Made by a program: the position numbers and the translations under genes. 64,000 nucleotides of DNA from Lysobacter sp. cf310 (lineage in GTDB: Bacteria > Pseudomonadota > Gammaproteobacteria > Xanthomonadales > Xanthomonadaceae). Below the pieces are notes generated by a model. The model worked only from the letters and a program-made list of their open reading frames with translations, was not told where the DNA came from and did no database searches. Positions 8,192 to 17,504 of the stretch are shown here, piece after piece (within the stretch, counting starts at the first letter, position 1; each line of letters begins with the position of its first letter). The stretch is taken from the NCBI RefSeq assembly GCF_900114355.1, contig NZ_FOSS01000001.1:372001-436000 (forward strand). The letters are read 5' to 3'.

Positions 8192-9649
8192 CTACGGCGC
8201 GTGGCCGGGCAGCGGCAGTACTTGTGCTTTGAAGCGGTAGTCCCACTGATCGAAGTAGAGGTTGCCCCCCGCCCACTCCACTTCGCCGCGCTGCGAATCC
8301 ACGGTTTCCGAACGGAAGTGCCGTTTCGCCGGGACCAGCTCGGTCCCGTAGTCGTCGTTGAACGCAATGCGGTAGGCATCGAGTCCGCCGAAATAGAACC
8401 ACTCGACGCCGGGATCCTTGGCGTCCTGGAAGCGTCCCGTGGTGACGTCCATCGGGACCCAGCCGTAGGGCGCCAGATACAGCCAGCCCCAGTCGTGCAG
8501 GTTGTCGTAATCGCCGTCGGAATAGACCATGCCCGACTGCCAGCGCGCGGGTATGCCGTTCAAGCGCAGCAGGGCCATCAGCAGCAAGGTCTGCTGCCCG
8601 CAATCGGCATGGCCGGCACGCAGGGCGTAATCGCTGATGTTGGACAGCGTCGAGTATTCGCGCGCGCCGGCCCAGGGGATGCGGTCGACCGCGGCATAGA
8701 GCTTTTTCGCGATGCGCGCGGGATTGGTCTCGTCGCCGACGACCTCGCGCGAGTAGCGGCGCAGCGCGTCGGTGTAGACGATGTGCGGCGCGCGCTCGCC
8801 CAGGTAGGGCGCGAGCTCGGGGCGCTCGCCCAGCGCCCGCACGCGCTCCGGGTCGATGCGGTGCACCTGGCCGTAGACGGTGAGCTCGTAGCTGATCGAG
8901 AACGTGGTCGGCTGGCCGGCCTTCGCGGCTTGCTCCAGATAGACCGTGCGCTGTTGCGCCGATTCGGGCGCGATGCGGTGGGCGACGGGCGCGCTGGACA
9001 GCAAGACCAGGTCCTCCTGTTGGCCGGGACGCAGGCGCGGATACGGGATCCAGGCGCGCACGGTCTCGCCAGCCGGCACCGCGTCGGCGTTCACCACGAT
9101 GGACTGGGTCACGCGCACGCGGCGCGGGGCGACGCTGCGCTTGCCGGTCGCGCGCGCTTCGCGCAGCGCCTCGTCGTGATAGGCGTTGGCCTGCTCCATC
9201 GGTCCGCCGCCGGATTTGCGCGGCGGTCGACGGCGCGCATCGGCGGCGGGATCGAGCAGGAACAGGTTGGAGACGGCGCGGCTGAAGTAGTAGGACTGGC
9301 CGTCGATGTCCAGATGCTCGAGCCGGTTGCTGCGCTTCCAGGCTTGGAACTCTTCTTCGCGCAGATCCGGCACCAGCTCGCCCAACTTGCGTCGCGCTTC
9401 GGTCTCGCTGAGCGGAAAGTCCAGGCGGATGCGACGCATGCGCTCGCGTTGGAAGTCCAGCGCCGCGCGCTCGTCGGCGCTCAGATTCGGACGCGCGAGC
9501 GCCGCGTCTATGCTCGCGTGGGCGTCGAGAAAGCGGCCGTCATCGACCAGGGCGACGATATCGGCGGGGCCACGGTCGTAACCGGCGTAGGCCGCAGGCA
9601 GCGCGAGCAGCAGGCCCGATAGGCACAGGCTGCACACACCCAGGCACAT
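8192..9649 (-). CDS. Secreted transglutaminase-like domain protein
   Basis: This is a 485-residue protein. The preferred start (9649) gives a clean signal peptide (MCLGVCSLCLSGLLL, ending AAYAG). The C-terminal half carries a transglutaminase-like cysteine protease core: Cys in GHADCGQQTLL near residue 350, His in NLHDWGW near 386 and Asp in PMDVTTG near 400, in the right order and spacing for a Cys-His-Asp triad. The central ~150 residues look like an all-beta domain with a helical N-terminal part. Such periplasmic or extracellular proteins act as peptidases or amidases rather than cross-linkers (family knowledge). It sits 42 bases upstream of the TonB receptor on the same strand, so the two may process and import a common substrate; this is inference. 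Confidence 0.8.
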   Translation of the reverse strand: MCLGVCSLCLSGLLLALPAAYAGYDRGPADIVALVDDGRFLDAHASIDAALARPNLSADERAALDFQRERMRRIRLDFPLSETEARRKLGELVPDLREEEFQAWKRSNRLEHLDIDGQSYYFSRAVSNLFLLDPAADARRRPPRKSGGGPMEQANAYHDEALREARATGKRSVAPRRVRVTQSIVVNADAVPAGETVRAWIPYPRLRPGQQEDLVLLSSAPVAHRIAPESAQQRTVYLEQAAKAGQPTTFSISYELTVYGQVHRIDPERVRALGERPELAPYLGERAPHIVYTDALRRYSREVVGDETNPARIAKKLYAAVDRIPWAGAREYSTLSNISDYALRAGHADCGQQTLLLMALLRLNGIPARWQSGMVYSDGDYDNLHDWGWLYLAPYGWVPMDVTTGRFQDAKDPGVEWFYFGGLDAYRIAFNDDYGTELVPAKRHFRSETVDSQRGEVEWAGGNLYFDQWDYRFKAQVLPLPGHAP

Positions 9650-9774
9650 GGTGCGTGCCGGCGACGTCGCCGAAGCTAGCGGAAGCACGGAAGTTTCCAC
9701 GTCGCAGCCAGACCATCCGAGGACCCAGTCACGGCTGTGTAACATGGCCGGACGGGCTGGTCAATAATTTATTC

Positions 9775-9802
9775 TTGACAAATTCTCGTTGTGAAGTATG
9801 TA
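9775..9802 (+). promoter_or_regulatory. Sigma-70 promoter of the muropeptide operon
   Basis: A perfect TTGACA (9775-9780) and TATGTA (9797-9802) with a 16-base spacer sit in an AT-rich island 50 bases before the first gene of the plus-strand operon. The remaining leader is ~45 bases. No obvious dyad for the operon's RpiR-type regulator is evident nearby. Confidence 0.65.
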
Positions 9803-9852
9803 TTCCCACTGAGCCGGTCGCGACGACCGCCCGGCGCTAGCGAGGGGACGCG

Positions 9853-11010
9853 ATGATCGAAACGGTCTGGCCATATCTGGCGGTGGTGCTGCTGGCGGCC
9901 GGGCTGTTTCCGTCGCTGGAACGGCGCTACGGCTGGCGCCTGTTCTCAGTGCTGCCGCCGATCGTGCTGACCTATCTGCTGGTGACCGCATTGGCGGTGG
10001 CCGGCCTGTGGCAGAGCACGGCCGAGATCGCGGCGGCCCAACGCCATCTCACCACGCAACTGCTGCCGGCCCTGCTGTTCCTGCTGATGGTCGGCTGCGA
10101 CCTGCGCGCGATTCTGGCGTTGGGCCCACGCATGCTGGCGGTCTTCGCCTGCGCGATGGCCAGCATCCTGGTCGCGATCGTGCTGGCCTATCTGATCTTC
10201 CGCAACGCCCTGCCCGCCGACGGCTGGAAGATGCTGGCCGCGCTCAGCGCGACCTGGACCGGCGGCTCGGCCAATCTGGTCGCGGTCAAGCAATCGATCG
10301 GCTTGCCCGACAACCTGCTGCCGCCGGTGCTGCTGGCCGACGCGCTGTGCTATTCGGTGTGGGTGGTGCTGCTGTTCTCGGCCGTGCGCTTCGCGCCGCG
10401 ATTCAATCGTTGGACGCGCGCAGACGAGCGTGCGCTGCCCATGGCCGCCGCGCCGCTCGCCCATGGAACGGCCAGTGCCGGCGGCGTGTTGCTGTGGTTG
10501 GGCATCGCCCTGCTGGTCGGCAATGCTGCGATGGCGCTGGCCGCGCAACTGCCCGCGCAGGGCTTCCTCACCGGCACCGCCTGGACGGTGTTGATCGCGA
10601 CGGTCGCTGGGCTGGTGCTCGCGCGCACGCCGCTGGCGGGCTCGCCGGTGCCCGCACCGCTGGCCGGCGCATTGCTGGCCTGCCTGGTCGCGGTGCTGGC
10701 CTCGCAGAGCAATTTTGCCGGCATGTCGGCCGCGCCTCTGTTCCTGCTGGTCGGCTTTACCGTGCTGGTGCTGCATGTCGCCCTGTTCGCGCTGGCCGCG
10801 CGCGCGTTCCACTTCGATCTGTACTTGTGCGGGATCTCTTCGCTGGCGCAGATCGGCGGCATGGCGACCGCGCCGGTGCTGGCGGCGACGTACTCGCGCG
10901 CGCTGGTGCCGGCGGCGGTGCTGTTGGCGATGCTGGGCCTAGTGCTGGGCACCGGCATCGGACTGTTCATGGCCGGCGTGCTGTCCGGCCTTTCGCCCAC
11001 GGGAGTCTGA
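9853..11010 (+). CDS. DUF819 family membrane permease
   Basis: This 385-residue, strongly hydrophobic protein has about ten transmembrane helices. The sequence SATWTGGSANLVAVKQ and the two-fold repeated helix pattern match the DUF819 (YjcL-like) family of putative carboxylate or peptide exchangers. It is the first gene of an operon with a muropeptide endopeptidase (4-base gap) and L-Ala-D/L-Glu epimerase, so uptake of muropeptide-derived dipeptides or amino acids is a reasonable inference. No substrate has been firmly assigned to the family as far as I know. Confidence 0.85.
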   Translation: MIETVWPYLAVVLLAAGLFPSLERRYGWRLFSVLPPIVLTYLLVTALAVAGLWQSTAEIAAAQRHLTTQLLPALLFLLMVGCDLRAILALGPRMLAVFACAMASILVAIVLAYLIFRNALPADGWKMLAALSATWTGGSANLVAVKQSIGLPDNLLPPVLLADALCYSVWVVLLFSAVRFAPRFNRWTRADERALPMAAAPLAHGTASAGGVLLWLGIALLVGNAAMALAAQLPAQGFLTGTAWTVLIATVAGLVLARTPLAGSPVPAPLAGALLACLVAVLASQSNFAGMSAAPLFLLVGFTVLVLHVALFALAARAFHFDLYLCGISSLAQIGGMATAPVLAATYSRALVPAAVLLAMLGLVLGTGIGLFMAGVLSGLSPTGV

Positions 11011-11014
11011 TCCG

Positions 11015-12418
11015 ATGCGTGCGCTCCTCGTCCTGCTCGTCGCGGCCGGCCTCTACAGCGCCGCGCCGCGGTCGCTCGCGGCGGCGCCGCCCGCCGCGCT
11101 AACCATCCCCGCCCACGGCGTGATCGGCGTGGAGGAACGCCAATTGAATGCGGATTACTGGATCCAGCGGCAGGCGCGCGCGGACCGCGTGGTGCTCGAC
11201 ACGAAGGCGATCGCCGGGCAGAACGCCAAGCTGCGCGAGCTCGATGCCTCGGTGCACGACCTGGAAGGCCTGCCGGCGACGGTCTCGCGTCAGCAGATCC
11301 GCGACTGGATCGCCTCCGTATCGGAGCGGCCGACCCAGGCGCTGTACGACGACCGCGGCCAGCCCATCGCCGCCCAGGTGCTGGACGGCCTGCAGACGGC
11401 GCTGGATCTGGACGCGATTCCGCAGCAGCAGCCCCTGCGTTACGGCCTGATCGTGCACCGCGCCGACCTGCGCGCATTCCCGACGCCGCTGCGGGTGTTC
11501 AATTCGCCCGACGATCACGACATCGACCGCTTTCAGGAAAGCGGGCTGTTCCCCGGCGACCCGGTCGCGATCGCCCACGAGAGCCGCGACCGCCAATGGT
11601 GGTTCGTGGTCAGCCCGCTCTACACGGCCTGGGTCGAGAAGCGCCACGTCGCCGAGGGCGAGGCCGGGACGGTGTTCGGCTACGGCCGGCGCACGCCGCA
11701 GTTGATCGTCACCGGCGCGACCGCGCGCACCGTGTACACGCCCGAGCAGCCCAAACTATCGCAGCTGCAGCTGGACATGGGCGTGCGCGTGCCGCTGCTG
11801 GCCGACTGGCCGGCCGACCGCCCGGTCAACGGCCAGCACCCCTACACCGCGCACGTGATCGAACTGCCGCTGCGCGGCGACGACGGCCGCCTGAGCTTCG
11901 CCCCGGCGCTGCTGCCCAAGACCCAGGACACCGCCGCACAGTACCTGCCGCTGACCAAGGCCAACCTATTGCGCCAGGGTTTCAAGTTCCTCGGCGAGCG
12001 CTACGGCTGGGGCCATTCCTACAACGCGCGCGACTGCAGCGGTTTCGTCTCGGACGTGTACCGCAGCTTCGGCGTGACCCTGCCGCGCAACACCCGCGAC
12101 CAGGCGGTAAGCCCGGCGCTGAACCGCATCGCCTTCGGCGAGCAGGACGACCGCGCCGCGCGCATGAAGGTGGTGCGCGAGCTGCAGGTCGGCGACCTGA
12201 TCTACATCCCCGGCCACGTGATGATGGTGATCGGCGACCGCGACGGCGAACCCTATGTGATCCACGACACCACCGGCATCAGTTACCGCGACGGCGAGGG
12301 CCGCATGGCCCGCGCTCACCTCAATGGGGTATCGGTATCGCCGCTGACGCCGCTGCTGTTCGACGAGGCCCACAGCTACGTCGATCGCATCACCAGCATC
12401 CAGCGTATCCGCCCCTGA
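11015..12418 (+). CDS. SH3/NlpC-P60 muropeptide endopeptidase (YkfC-like)
   Basis: The protein is 467 residues with a signal peptide (MRALLVLLVAAGLYSAAPRS). Its middle contains SH3b-like beta segments (RYGLIVHRADLRAFP, WWFVVSPLYTAWV). The C-terminal ~130 residues form the NlpC/P60 papain-like domain: catalytic Cys in RDCSGFVSDV (~residue 341) and His in GHVMMVIGD (~406). This is the architecture of gamma-D-glutamyl-L-diamino acid peptidases of the YkfC type, which release L-Ala-D-Glu from stem peptides. The next gene is the epimerase that handles exactly that dipeptide, which strongly supports the assignment. Confidence 0.88.
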   Translation: MRALLVLLVAAGLYSAAPRSLAAAPPAALTIPAHGVIGVEERQLNADYWIQRQARADRVVLDTKAIAGQNAKLRELDASVHDLEGLPATVSRQQIRDWIASVSERPTQALYDDRGQPIAAQVLDGLQTALDLDAIPQQQPLRYGLIVHRADLRAFPTPLRVFNSPDDHDIDRFQESGLFPGDPVAIAHESRDRQWWFVVSPLYTAWVEKRHVAEGEAGTVFGYGRRTPQLIVTGATARTVYTPEQPKLSQLQLDMGVRVPLLADWPADRPVNGQHPYTAHVIELPLRGDDGRLSFAPALLPKTQDTAAQYLPLTKANLLRQGFKFLGERYGWGHSYNARDCSGFVSDVYRSFGVTLPRNTRDQAVSPALNRIAFGEQDDRAARMKVVRELQVGDLIYIPGHVMMVIGDRDGEPYVIHDTTGISYRDGEGRMARAHLNGVSVSPLTPLLFDEAHSYVDRITSIQRIRP

Positions 12419-12450
12419 GCGCCCCACTACCACGAAGCGATCGGAGCTCC

Positions 12451-13548
12451 ATGAAAATCACCGACATCCGGTTCGGCATGCTGCGCGTCCCGCTGAAGAC
12501 GCCGTTCAAGACCGCCCTGCGCACCGTCGACACGGTCGAGGACATCGTCGTCTCCGTGCACACCGACAGCGGCCAGATCGGCTACGGCGAGGCCGCGGCC
12601 ACCGCGGTGATCACTGGCGACACCCACGGCTCCATCGTCGAGGCGATCCGCAAGTTCATCGCCCCGCGCCTGATCGGCGAGGACATCGCCGACCTCAACC
12701 GCCTGACCCAGCTGGTCCAGGGCGCGCTGGAGAAGAACACCAGCGCCAAGGCCGCCGTCGAGATCGCGCTCTACGACCTGTGGGGCCAGCTCTACGGCGC
12801 CCCGCTGTACAAGATGCTGGGCGGCGGCGACCCGGTCATCGCCACCGACATCACCATCAGCGTCGACTACATCGACAAGATGGTCGCCGATTCGATGAGC
12901 GCGGTGGAGCGCGGCTTCGAGTCGCTCAAGATCAAGGTCGGCAAGGACATCGGCGTCGACATCGAGCGGGTCAAGGCGATCTACGCCGCGGTCGAGGGCC
13001 GCGCCCTGCTGCGCCTGGACGCCAACCAGGGCTGGACCGCCAAGCAGGCGGTGTACGCGATCCAGCAGCTGGAGGACGCCGGCGTGCGCCTGGAACTGGT
13101 CGAGCAGCCGGTCAAGGCGCAGGATCTGGACGGCATGAAGTACGTGACCGAGCGCGTGCATACTCCGATCATGGCCGACGAGAGCGTGTTCGGCCCCACC
13201 GAGGTCATCGATCTGATCCGTATGCGCGCCGCCGACATCATCAATATCAAGCTGATGAAGACCGGCGGCATCTCCAATGCCATCCGCATCGCCGACATCG
13301 CCGCCCTGTACGGGGTGGAATGCATGATCGGCTGCATGATCGAAACCAGCATCAGCGTCGCCGCGGCCGTGCACGTGGCGGTGGCCAAGGCCAACGTGAT
13401 CACCAAGGTGGACCTGGACGGGCCCTCTCTGTGCGCGTTCAATCCGGTCGATGGCGGGGTGATCTTCAACGAGTCGGAGATCTCGGTCACCGACGCGCCC
13501 GGCCTGGGGATCCGCGAGATCCGCGGCCTCGAACCCCTGCCCGGCTGA
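12451..13548 (+). CDS. L-Ala-D/L-Glu epimerase (enolase superfamily)
   Basis: A 365-residue member of the muconate-lactonising subgroup of the enolase superfamily. The KxK catalytic motif is LKIKVGK (~160-163). The metal ligands are in RLDANQGW (~190), VEQPV (~217) and MADESVF (~243), and the opposite catalytic Lys is in NIKLMKTGG (~266-268). The enzyme interconverts L-Ala-D-Glu and L-Ala-L-Glu so that the dipeptide can be cleaved by ordinary peptidases. ATG 12451 is preceded by CGGAGCTCC and starts at the family's usual N-terminus (MKITDIRFGML). A much longer in-frame reading upstream overlaps the peptidase gene and is not coding. Confidence 0.93.
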   Translation: MKITDIRFGMLRVPLKTPFKTALRTVDTVEDIVVSVHTDSGQIGYGEAAATAVITGDTHGSIVEAIRKFIAPRLIGEDIADLNRLTQLVQGALEKNTSAKAAVEIALYDLWGQLYGAPLYKMLGGGDPVIATDITISVDYIDKMVADSMSAVERGFESLKIKVGKDIGVDIERVKAIYAAVEGRALLRLDANQGWTAKQAVYAIQQLEDAGVRLELVEQPVKAQDLDGMKYVTERVHTPIMADESVFGPTEVIDLIRMRAADIINIKLMKTGGISNAIRIADIAALYGVECMIGCMIETSISVAAAVHVAVAKANVITKVDLDGPSLCAFNPVDGGVIFNESEISVTDAPGLGIREIRGLEPLPG

Positions 13549-13567
13549 GCACAGGACCGCCCCGTAC

Positions 13568-14419
13568 ATGTCGCCGCTGTTGAAAATCCGGGCCGAACGC
13601 GACCGCATGTCGGCGATCGAACGCCGCATCGGCGATTTCCTGCTCGACAACGCCCACCTGCTGCGCGACTACTCCTCGCAGCAACTGGCCAACGCGCTGG
13701 GCATCAGCCAGTCCAGCGTGGTCAAGTTCAGCCAGAAGCTCGGCTTCAAGGGCTATCCCGACCTCAAGTACTCGATCGGCGAAGCGGTCGCGCGCGGCAA
13801 CGGCAACGGCGAGGAACATGCGCCCACCGCCACCGCGGCGGACGACCCGCACACCGCGCTGGCCGAGGACCTGTGGCATCTCAAGGCCCTGGCGGAAGCC
13901 GAAACCCGCCTGATCAACCCGGCCGAGCGCATCGACGCGATCGCCGCGGCGATCGAGCGTGCCGGCAAGGTCTACATCATCGGCCTGGGCGAGGACGGCA
14001 TCCCGGCGCGCGCCTTCGCCACCCGGCTGTCGATGCTGGGCATCGTCACCGTGCACTACGTCGACGCGATGCTGATGCAGGCCGGCATCTCCAGCGCGGC
14101 GGCCGGCGACGTGCTGCTGCTGTTCTCCGAACACGGCCGCCAGCCGGCGCTGTGCCAGATCGGCCGGCGCTTCCGCGAACGCGTGGGCCAGGTCGTCACC
14201 GTGACCCGCCACACCCCCAATCCGTTGCGCGCGCACGCCGATACCGCCCTGGTGGTGTCGGCGCACGACGAACGCCGGCATATCGAGCCGCTGCTGTACC
14301 AGTCGGCGCTGCAGCATCTGCTGGACCTGATCTTCGTGCTGCTGTGCGACGCCCACGAGGGCCGGCGCCGCCAGCTCGACCTCAACCTCGAGCGCATGCA
14401 GGATCTGCTCGACAGCTGA
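13568..14419 (+). CDS. RpiR/MurR family regulator (HTH + SIS domain)
   Basis: This is a 283-residue protein. The N-terminal RpiR helix-turn-helix is visible in SSQQLANALGISQSSVVKFSQ, and the C-terminal SIS sugar-phosphate-binding domain starts at AGKVYIIGLGEDG. MurR, a well-known member, senses MurNAc-6-phosphate and represses MurNAc catabolism (established knowledge). Its place inside a muropeptide operon makes a MurNAc-6-P or related cell-wall sugar phosphate a plausible effector. It is transcribed with the genes it is likely to control. Confidence 0.88.
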   Translation: MSPLLKIRAERDRMSAIERRIGDFLLDNAHLLRDYSSQQLANALGISQSSVVKFSQKLGFKGYPDLKYSIGEAVARGNGNGEEHAPTATAADDPHTALAEDLWHLKALAEAETRLINPAERIDAIAAAIERAGKVYIIGLGEDGIPARAFATRLSMLGIVTVHYVDAMLMQAGISSAAAGDVLLLFSEHGRQPALCQIGRRFRERVGQVVTVTRHTPNPLRAHADTALVVSAHDERRHIEPLLYQSALQHLLDLIFVLLCDAHEGRRRQLDLNLERMQDLLDS

Positions 14420-14435
14420 CGCCACCCGAGGCCGC

Positions 14436-15200
14436 ATGCGCATCCCGTTCCGTATCGCTCTGCTGACGCCCACCCTGCTCTTGCTGGCCGCCTGCGCCAG
14501 CGGTCCGGGCACGAACGCATCGTCGCCCTGGGGCAACGCGCGCCAGCTGGTGCTGGTGACCACCGACGGTTGGGACGCCAGCGGCGGACAATTGCGCCGT
14601 TACCAGCGCGACGGCGGCGATTGGCGCGAAGTCGGCGCGGCCACCCCGGTCACGGTCGGGCGCAACGGCAGCGCCTGGGGCCTGGGGCTGCACCCCGCCC
14701 AATCCGACGGACCACAGAAGCGCGAGGGCGACGGGCGCGCGCCGGCCGGCGTGTTCGCGCTCGGCACCGCCTTCGGTTACGGCGCGAGCGCGGCGACACC
14801 CATGCCCTACCAGGCCATGGGCGCCGACGACTATTGCATCGACGTCAACGCCTCGCCGCTGTACAACCGCATCGTCGACGCCGGCGCGGTCGGCCGCGAC
14901 GCGGTCGCCGAGTCCACCGAGCCCATGCGCCGCGACCTGCATGCCGACGGCGATCAACGCTACCGGCTGGGCCTGGTGATCGAGCACAACCCGCAGCGCC
15001 TGAGCGGCGCCGGCAGTTGCATCTTCGCCCACCTTTGGAAAGCGCCCGGCGAGCCCACCGCGGGCTGCACCGCCATGGCCGACCCGGCGATGGAGGCCTT
15101 GCTGGCCTGGCTGCGCCCGCAGCAGCATCCGGTGTTCGTGCTGTTGCCGCAGGCGGAACTGCGCCGACTGCGGCAGGATTGGCGTCTGCCCGCGCCCTGA
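14436..15200 (+). CDS. L,D-transpeptidase-like (YkuD-type) lipoprotein
   Basis: This 254-residue lipoprotein has a lipobox LLAAC (Cys20). The C-terminal half contains the YkuD-type core: His in IFAHLWKAP (~198) followed 12 residues later by Cys in TAGCTAMA (~210). This matches the divergent L,D-transpeptidase family whose members form 3-3 cross-links, attach lipoproteins or cleave cross-links. The upstream segment GRAPAGVFALG is also typical of the fold. It fits the operon theme of stem-peptide metabolism; whether it is a transpeptidase or a carboxypeptidase cannot be read from sequence. Confidence 0.8.
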   Translation: MRIPFRIALLTPTLLLLAACASGPGTNASSPWGNARQLVLVTTDGWDASGGQLRRYQRDGGDWREVGAATPVTVGRNGSAWGLGLHPAQSDGPQKREGDGRAPAGVFALGTAFGYGASAATPMPYQAMGADDYCIDVNASPLYNRIVDAGAVGRDAVAESTEPMRRDLHADGDQRYRLGLVIEHNPQRLSGAGSCIFAHLWKAPGEPTAGCTAMADPAMEALLAWLRPQQHPVFVLLPQAELRRLRQDWRLPAP

Positions 15201-15241
15201 GCCGAACCATTCCTCGCCCACCACCCGGAGTCGCTGTCCGC

Positions 15242-16486
15242 ATGTCGATGACCGCCCGCGTCCTGTCCGCCCTGATCGCCGGCGCCGCCGCCGGCCTGAT
15301 CCTGGTCGCCTTGGCGCCCGAGGCCGCGCACGGCGCCGCGGCGGTGATGCAGCCGATCGGCAAGCTCTGGCTCAACGCCCTGCAGATGACGGTGGTGCCG
15401 CTGGTGGTGTCGCTGGTGGTGATCGGCGTGACCTCGGCCACCGACGCGGCCGCGTCCGGACGCACCGCGCGCCGTGCGATGGTGGTCTTCATCGTGCTGC
15501 TGAGCCTGGGTGCGGCCTTCGCCGCGATCGCCGCACCGGCCCTGCTGTCGCTGCTGCCGCGCGACGAGGCCTTGGTGCAGGCCTTCCGCACCGCCACCAC
15601 GGCGCCGACCGCCACGCCGCCGGCGCTGGGCGATTGGCTGACCGCGGTGATCCCCAGCAACGTGGTCGCCGCCGCCGCGGCCAGCGCGATGCTGCCGCTG
15701 GTGGTGTTCGCGCTGTTCTTCGGCTTCGCCCTGACCCGCATCGATCAGGCCCGTCGCGCGCGCCTGGTCGAACTGTTCCAGGCCATCGCCGACACCATGA
15801 TCGTGATCGTGCGTTGGCTGCTGTGGATCGCGCCGCTGGGCGTGTTCGCGCTGATGTTCGCGGTCTGCGCCCACGTCGGCGTGGGCATGCTGGGCGCAGT
15901 CGGCTACTACATCGCCCTGCAGTGCACGCTGTACATCTCGGTGACCCTGATGCTGTACCTGGTCGCGGCCGCGGCCGGCACGCCGCTGCGGCGCTTCGCC
16001 GCCGGCGTGCTGCCGGCGCAGACCATCGCCGCGAGCACGCAGTCCTCGCTGGCGTCGCTGCCGGCGATGGTCGACAGCGCACGCGTGCGTCTGGGCTATC
16101 CCTTGGAGATCGCTTCGCTGGTGTTGCCGATGGCGGTGTCGCTGTTCCGCATGACCAGTCCGATCCAGTACATCGGCGTGACCGCCTTCGTGGCCTGGAT
16201 CTACGGCGTCGACCTGAGCGCGGCGCAGCTGGCCGGCTGCGCCGCGCTGGCGGTGGTGATCAGCCTGGGCTCGGTGGGCTTGCCCGGCCAGGTCAGCTTC
16301 ATGGCGACCAACATGCCGGTGGTGCAGGCCGCCGGCCTGCCGGTGGAGCCCATGGGCCTGTTGCTGGCGGTCGACACCATCCCCGACGTGTTCGCGACCC
16401 TGGGCAACGTCACCGGCGACCTCGCCGCGACCGGCGTGGTGGCCGGCCGCGAGCGCGCGGCGGACGCGGGCGACGAATCCGCCTGA
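15242..16486 (+). CDS. DAACS family dicarboxylate/amino-acid:cation symporter
   Basis: The protein has 414 residues and about eight transmembrane segments plus two re-entrant hairpins. The first hairpin is seen in STQSSLASLPAM (Ser-rich HP1) and the second in SLGSVGLPGQVS, and the late helix LLAVDTIPDVFATLGNVTGD contains the substrate-binding Asp/Asn region of GltP/DctA proteins. It probably imports glutamate, aspartate or a dicarboxylate, a sensible final step for an operon that liberates L-Glu from muropeptides. It is the last gene of the operon; the following gene is convergent. Confidence 0.9.
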   Translation: MSMTARVLSALIAGAAAGLILVALAPEAAHGAAAVMQPIGKLWLNALQMTVVPLVVSLVVIGVTSATDAAASGRTARRAMVVFIVLLSLGAAFAAIAAPALLSLLPRDEALVQAFRTATTAPTATPPALGDWLTAVIPSNVVAAAAASAMLPLVVFALFFGFALTRIDQARRARLVELFQAIADTMIVIVRWLLWIAPLGVFALMFAVCAHVGVGMLGAVGYYIALQCTLYISVTLMLYLVAAAAGTPLRRFAAGVLPAQTIAASTQSSLASLPAMVDSARVRLGYPLEIASLVLPMAVSLFRMTSPIQYIGVTAFVAWIYGVDLSAAQLAGCAALAVVISLGSVGLPGQVSFMATNMPVVQAAGLPVEPMGLLLAVDTIPDVFATLGNVTGDLAATGVVAGRERAADAGDESA

Positions 16487-16540
16487 GCGCGTGGGTGCGT
16501 AATTGCGGCCGTCGAACCATGCCCGCAACGCCTCGATGAC

Positions 16541-17197
16541 TCAGCCGACCCGCATCGACAGCTCGACGTCGTCGGCGAAGGGCACCGACAGATAGCCCGA
16601 GGCCGGCGCACGCACATGCGCGAGGTACTCAGGGCTGTTGTCGGCGTTGTCGGCCACGATCAGCGCGCCCGGCCGCAGGCGGGGTTCCACCAGCGCCAGC
16701 ACTTCGGCGTAAAGCGATTTGGCGCCGTCCAGCAACAGCAAGTCGATCGAATCGGGCAGGTCCGAACTCAGGGTCTGCAATGCGTCTCCCGCGCGCACCT
16801 CCACCAGCTCCGACAGACCGCCCTCGGCAAGGTGCTGGCGGGCGCGCGCGACTTTCGCCGGTTCGAACTCGGTGGTGATGACGCGCCCGCCGCCGTTGTC
16901 GCGCACCGCCGCCGCCAGGTGCAGGGTGGAAATTCCGAACGAGGTGCCGAATTCGACGACGCTGCGGGCCTTGGCCGCGCGCGCCAGCATGTAGAGCAAA
17001 CGACCGGTTTCGCGCGAGACCGGCAGCCACAGATCCTTCAAGCGCTCGTAAAAGTCCAGGTATTCGGTTTTGCTCTGCATGAGGCGCTGACGTTCGTCGC
17101 GCGACATCTCGGCGACGGCGGGGCTGGTCGCGGCGTCGGCTTCCGTGAAGAGGCGTTCGAGCAAGGGAGACAGGGGGGCGGTAGCAAGGGTGTTCAT
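16541..17197 (-). CDS. SAM-dependent O-methyltransferase
   Basis: This 218-residue class I methyltransferase belongs to the catechol/caffeoyl-CoA-like family 3. SAM motif I is VVEFGTSFGISTL, the acidic loop is ITTEFEP, and LLLLDGAKSLY contains the metal/substrate region. The start at 17197 gives the normal N-terminus MNTLATAPLSPLL. It is transcribed divergently from a TetR regulator across a 307-base region rich in TTCG repeats, so the TetR protein likely controls it. The methyl acceptor is unknown. Confidence 0.85.
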   Translation of the reverse strand: MNTLATAPLSPLLERLFTEADAATSPAVAEMSRDERQRLMQSKTEYLDFYERLKDLWLPVSRETGRLLYMLARAAKARSVVEFGTSFGISTLHLAAAVRDNGGGRVITTEFEPAKVARARQHLAEGGLSELVEVRAGDALQTLSSDLPDSIDLLLLDGAKSLYAEVLALVEPRLRPGALIVADNADNSPEYLAHVRAPASGYLSVPFADDVELSMRVG

Positions 17198-17504
17198 CGT
17201 CGTTTCGGCCTTCGTATGGGTGAATTCAGTGCAGGAACACAATACGAATAAATCGTCGTGTTTCGTATTCGCATTCGAATTCGGCGCATTCGACCGATGA
17301 CGAATCGCGTGTTTTCCCGGCCATTTCGAGTGCAGGCCGACCGCGATATCCAGCGTTTTTTCGTGTCCCGACGCATGCCCGTTCGCGTTTCGGCTCGCCG
17401 ATCCGGTGTTCGCGACGAGCGCCGACGACCTCCTCGGCTTTCTCGACCGGGCCTATGATGCGAATGTTTCGTCGGATTCACCGTCCGCATCGGCAGGCCG
17501 CCTC
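17198..17504. other. Divergent intergenic region with phased TTCG repeats
   Basis: The region separates the O-methyltransferase and TetR genes. TTCG occurs at 17262, 17268, 17274, 17280 and 17289, that is with 6, 6, 6 and 9-base spacing. CGAATAAATCG lies just before this run. The cluster is much more AT-rich than its surroundings and is a good candidate for the TetR operator and divergent promoters. No protein-coding frame is convincing here. Confidence 0.5.

Noticed and set aside
11596-12450. Long in-frame extension of the epimerase
   Set aside because: It overlaps the NlpC/P60 gene in another frame and translates to Arg/Pro-rich text; the enzyme family starts at 12451.
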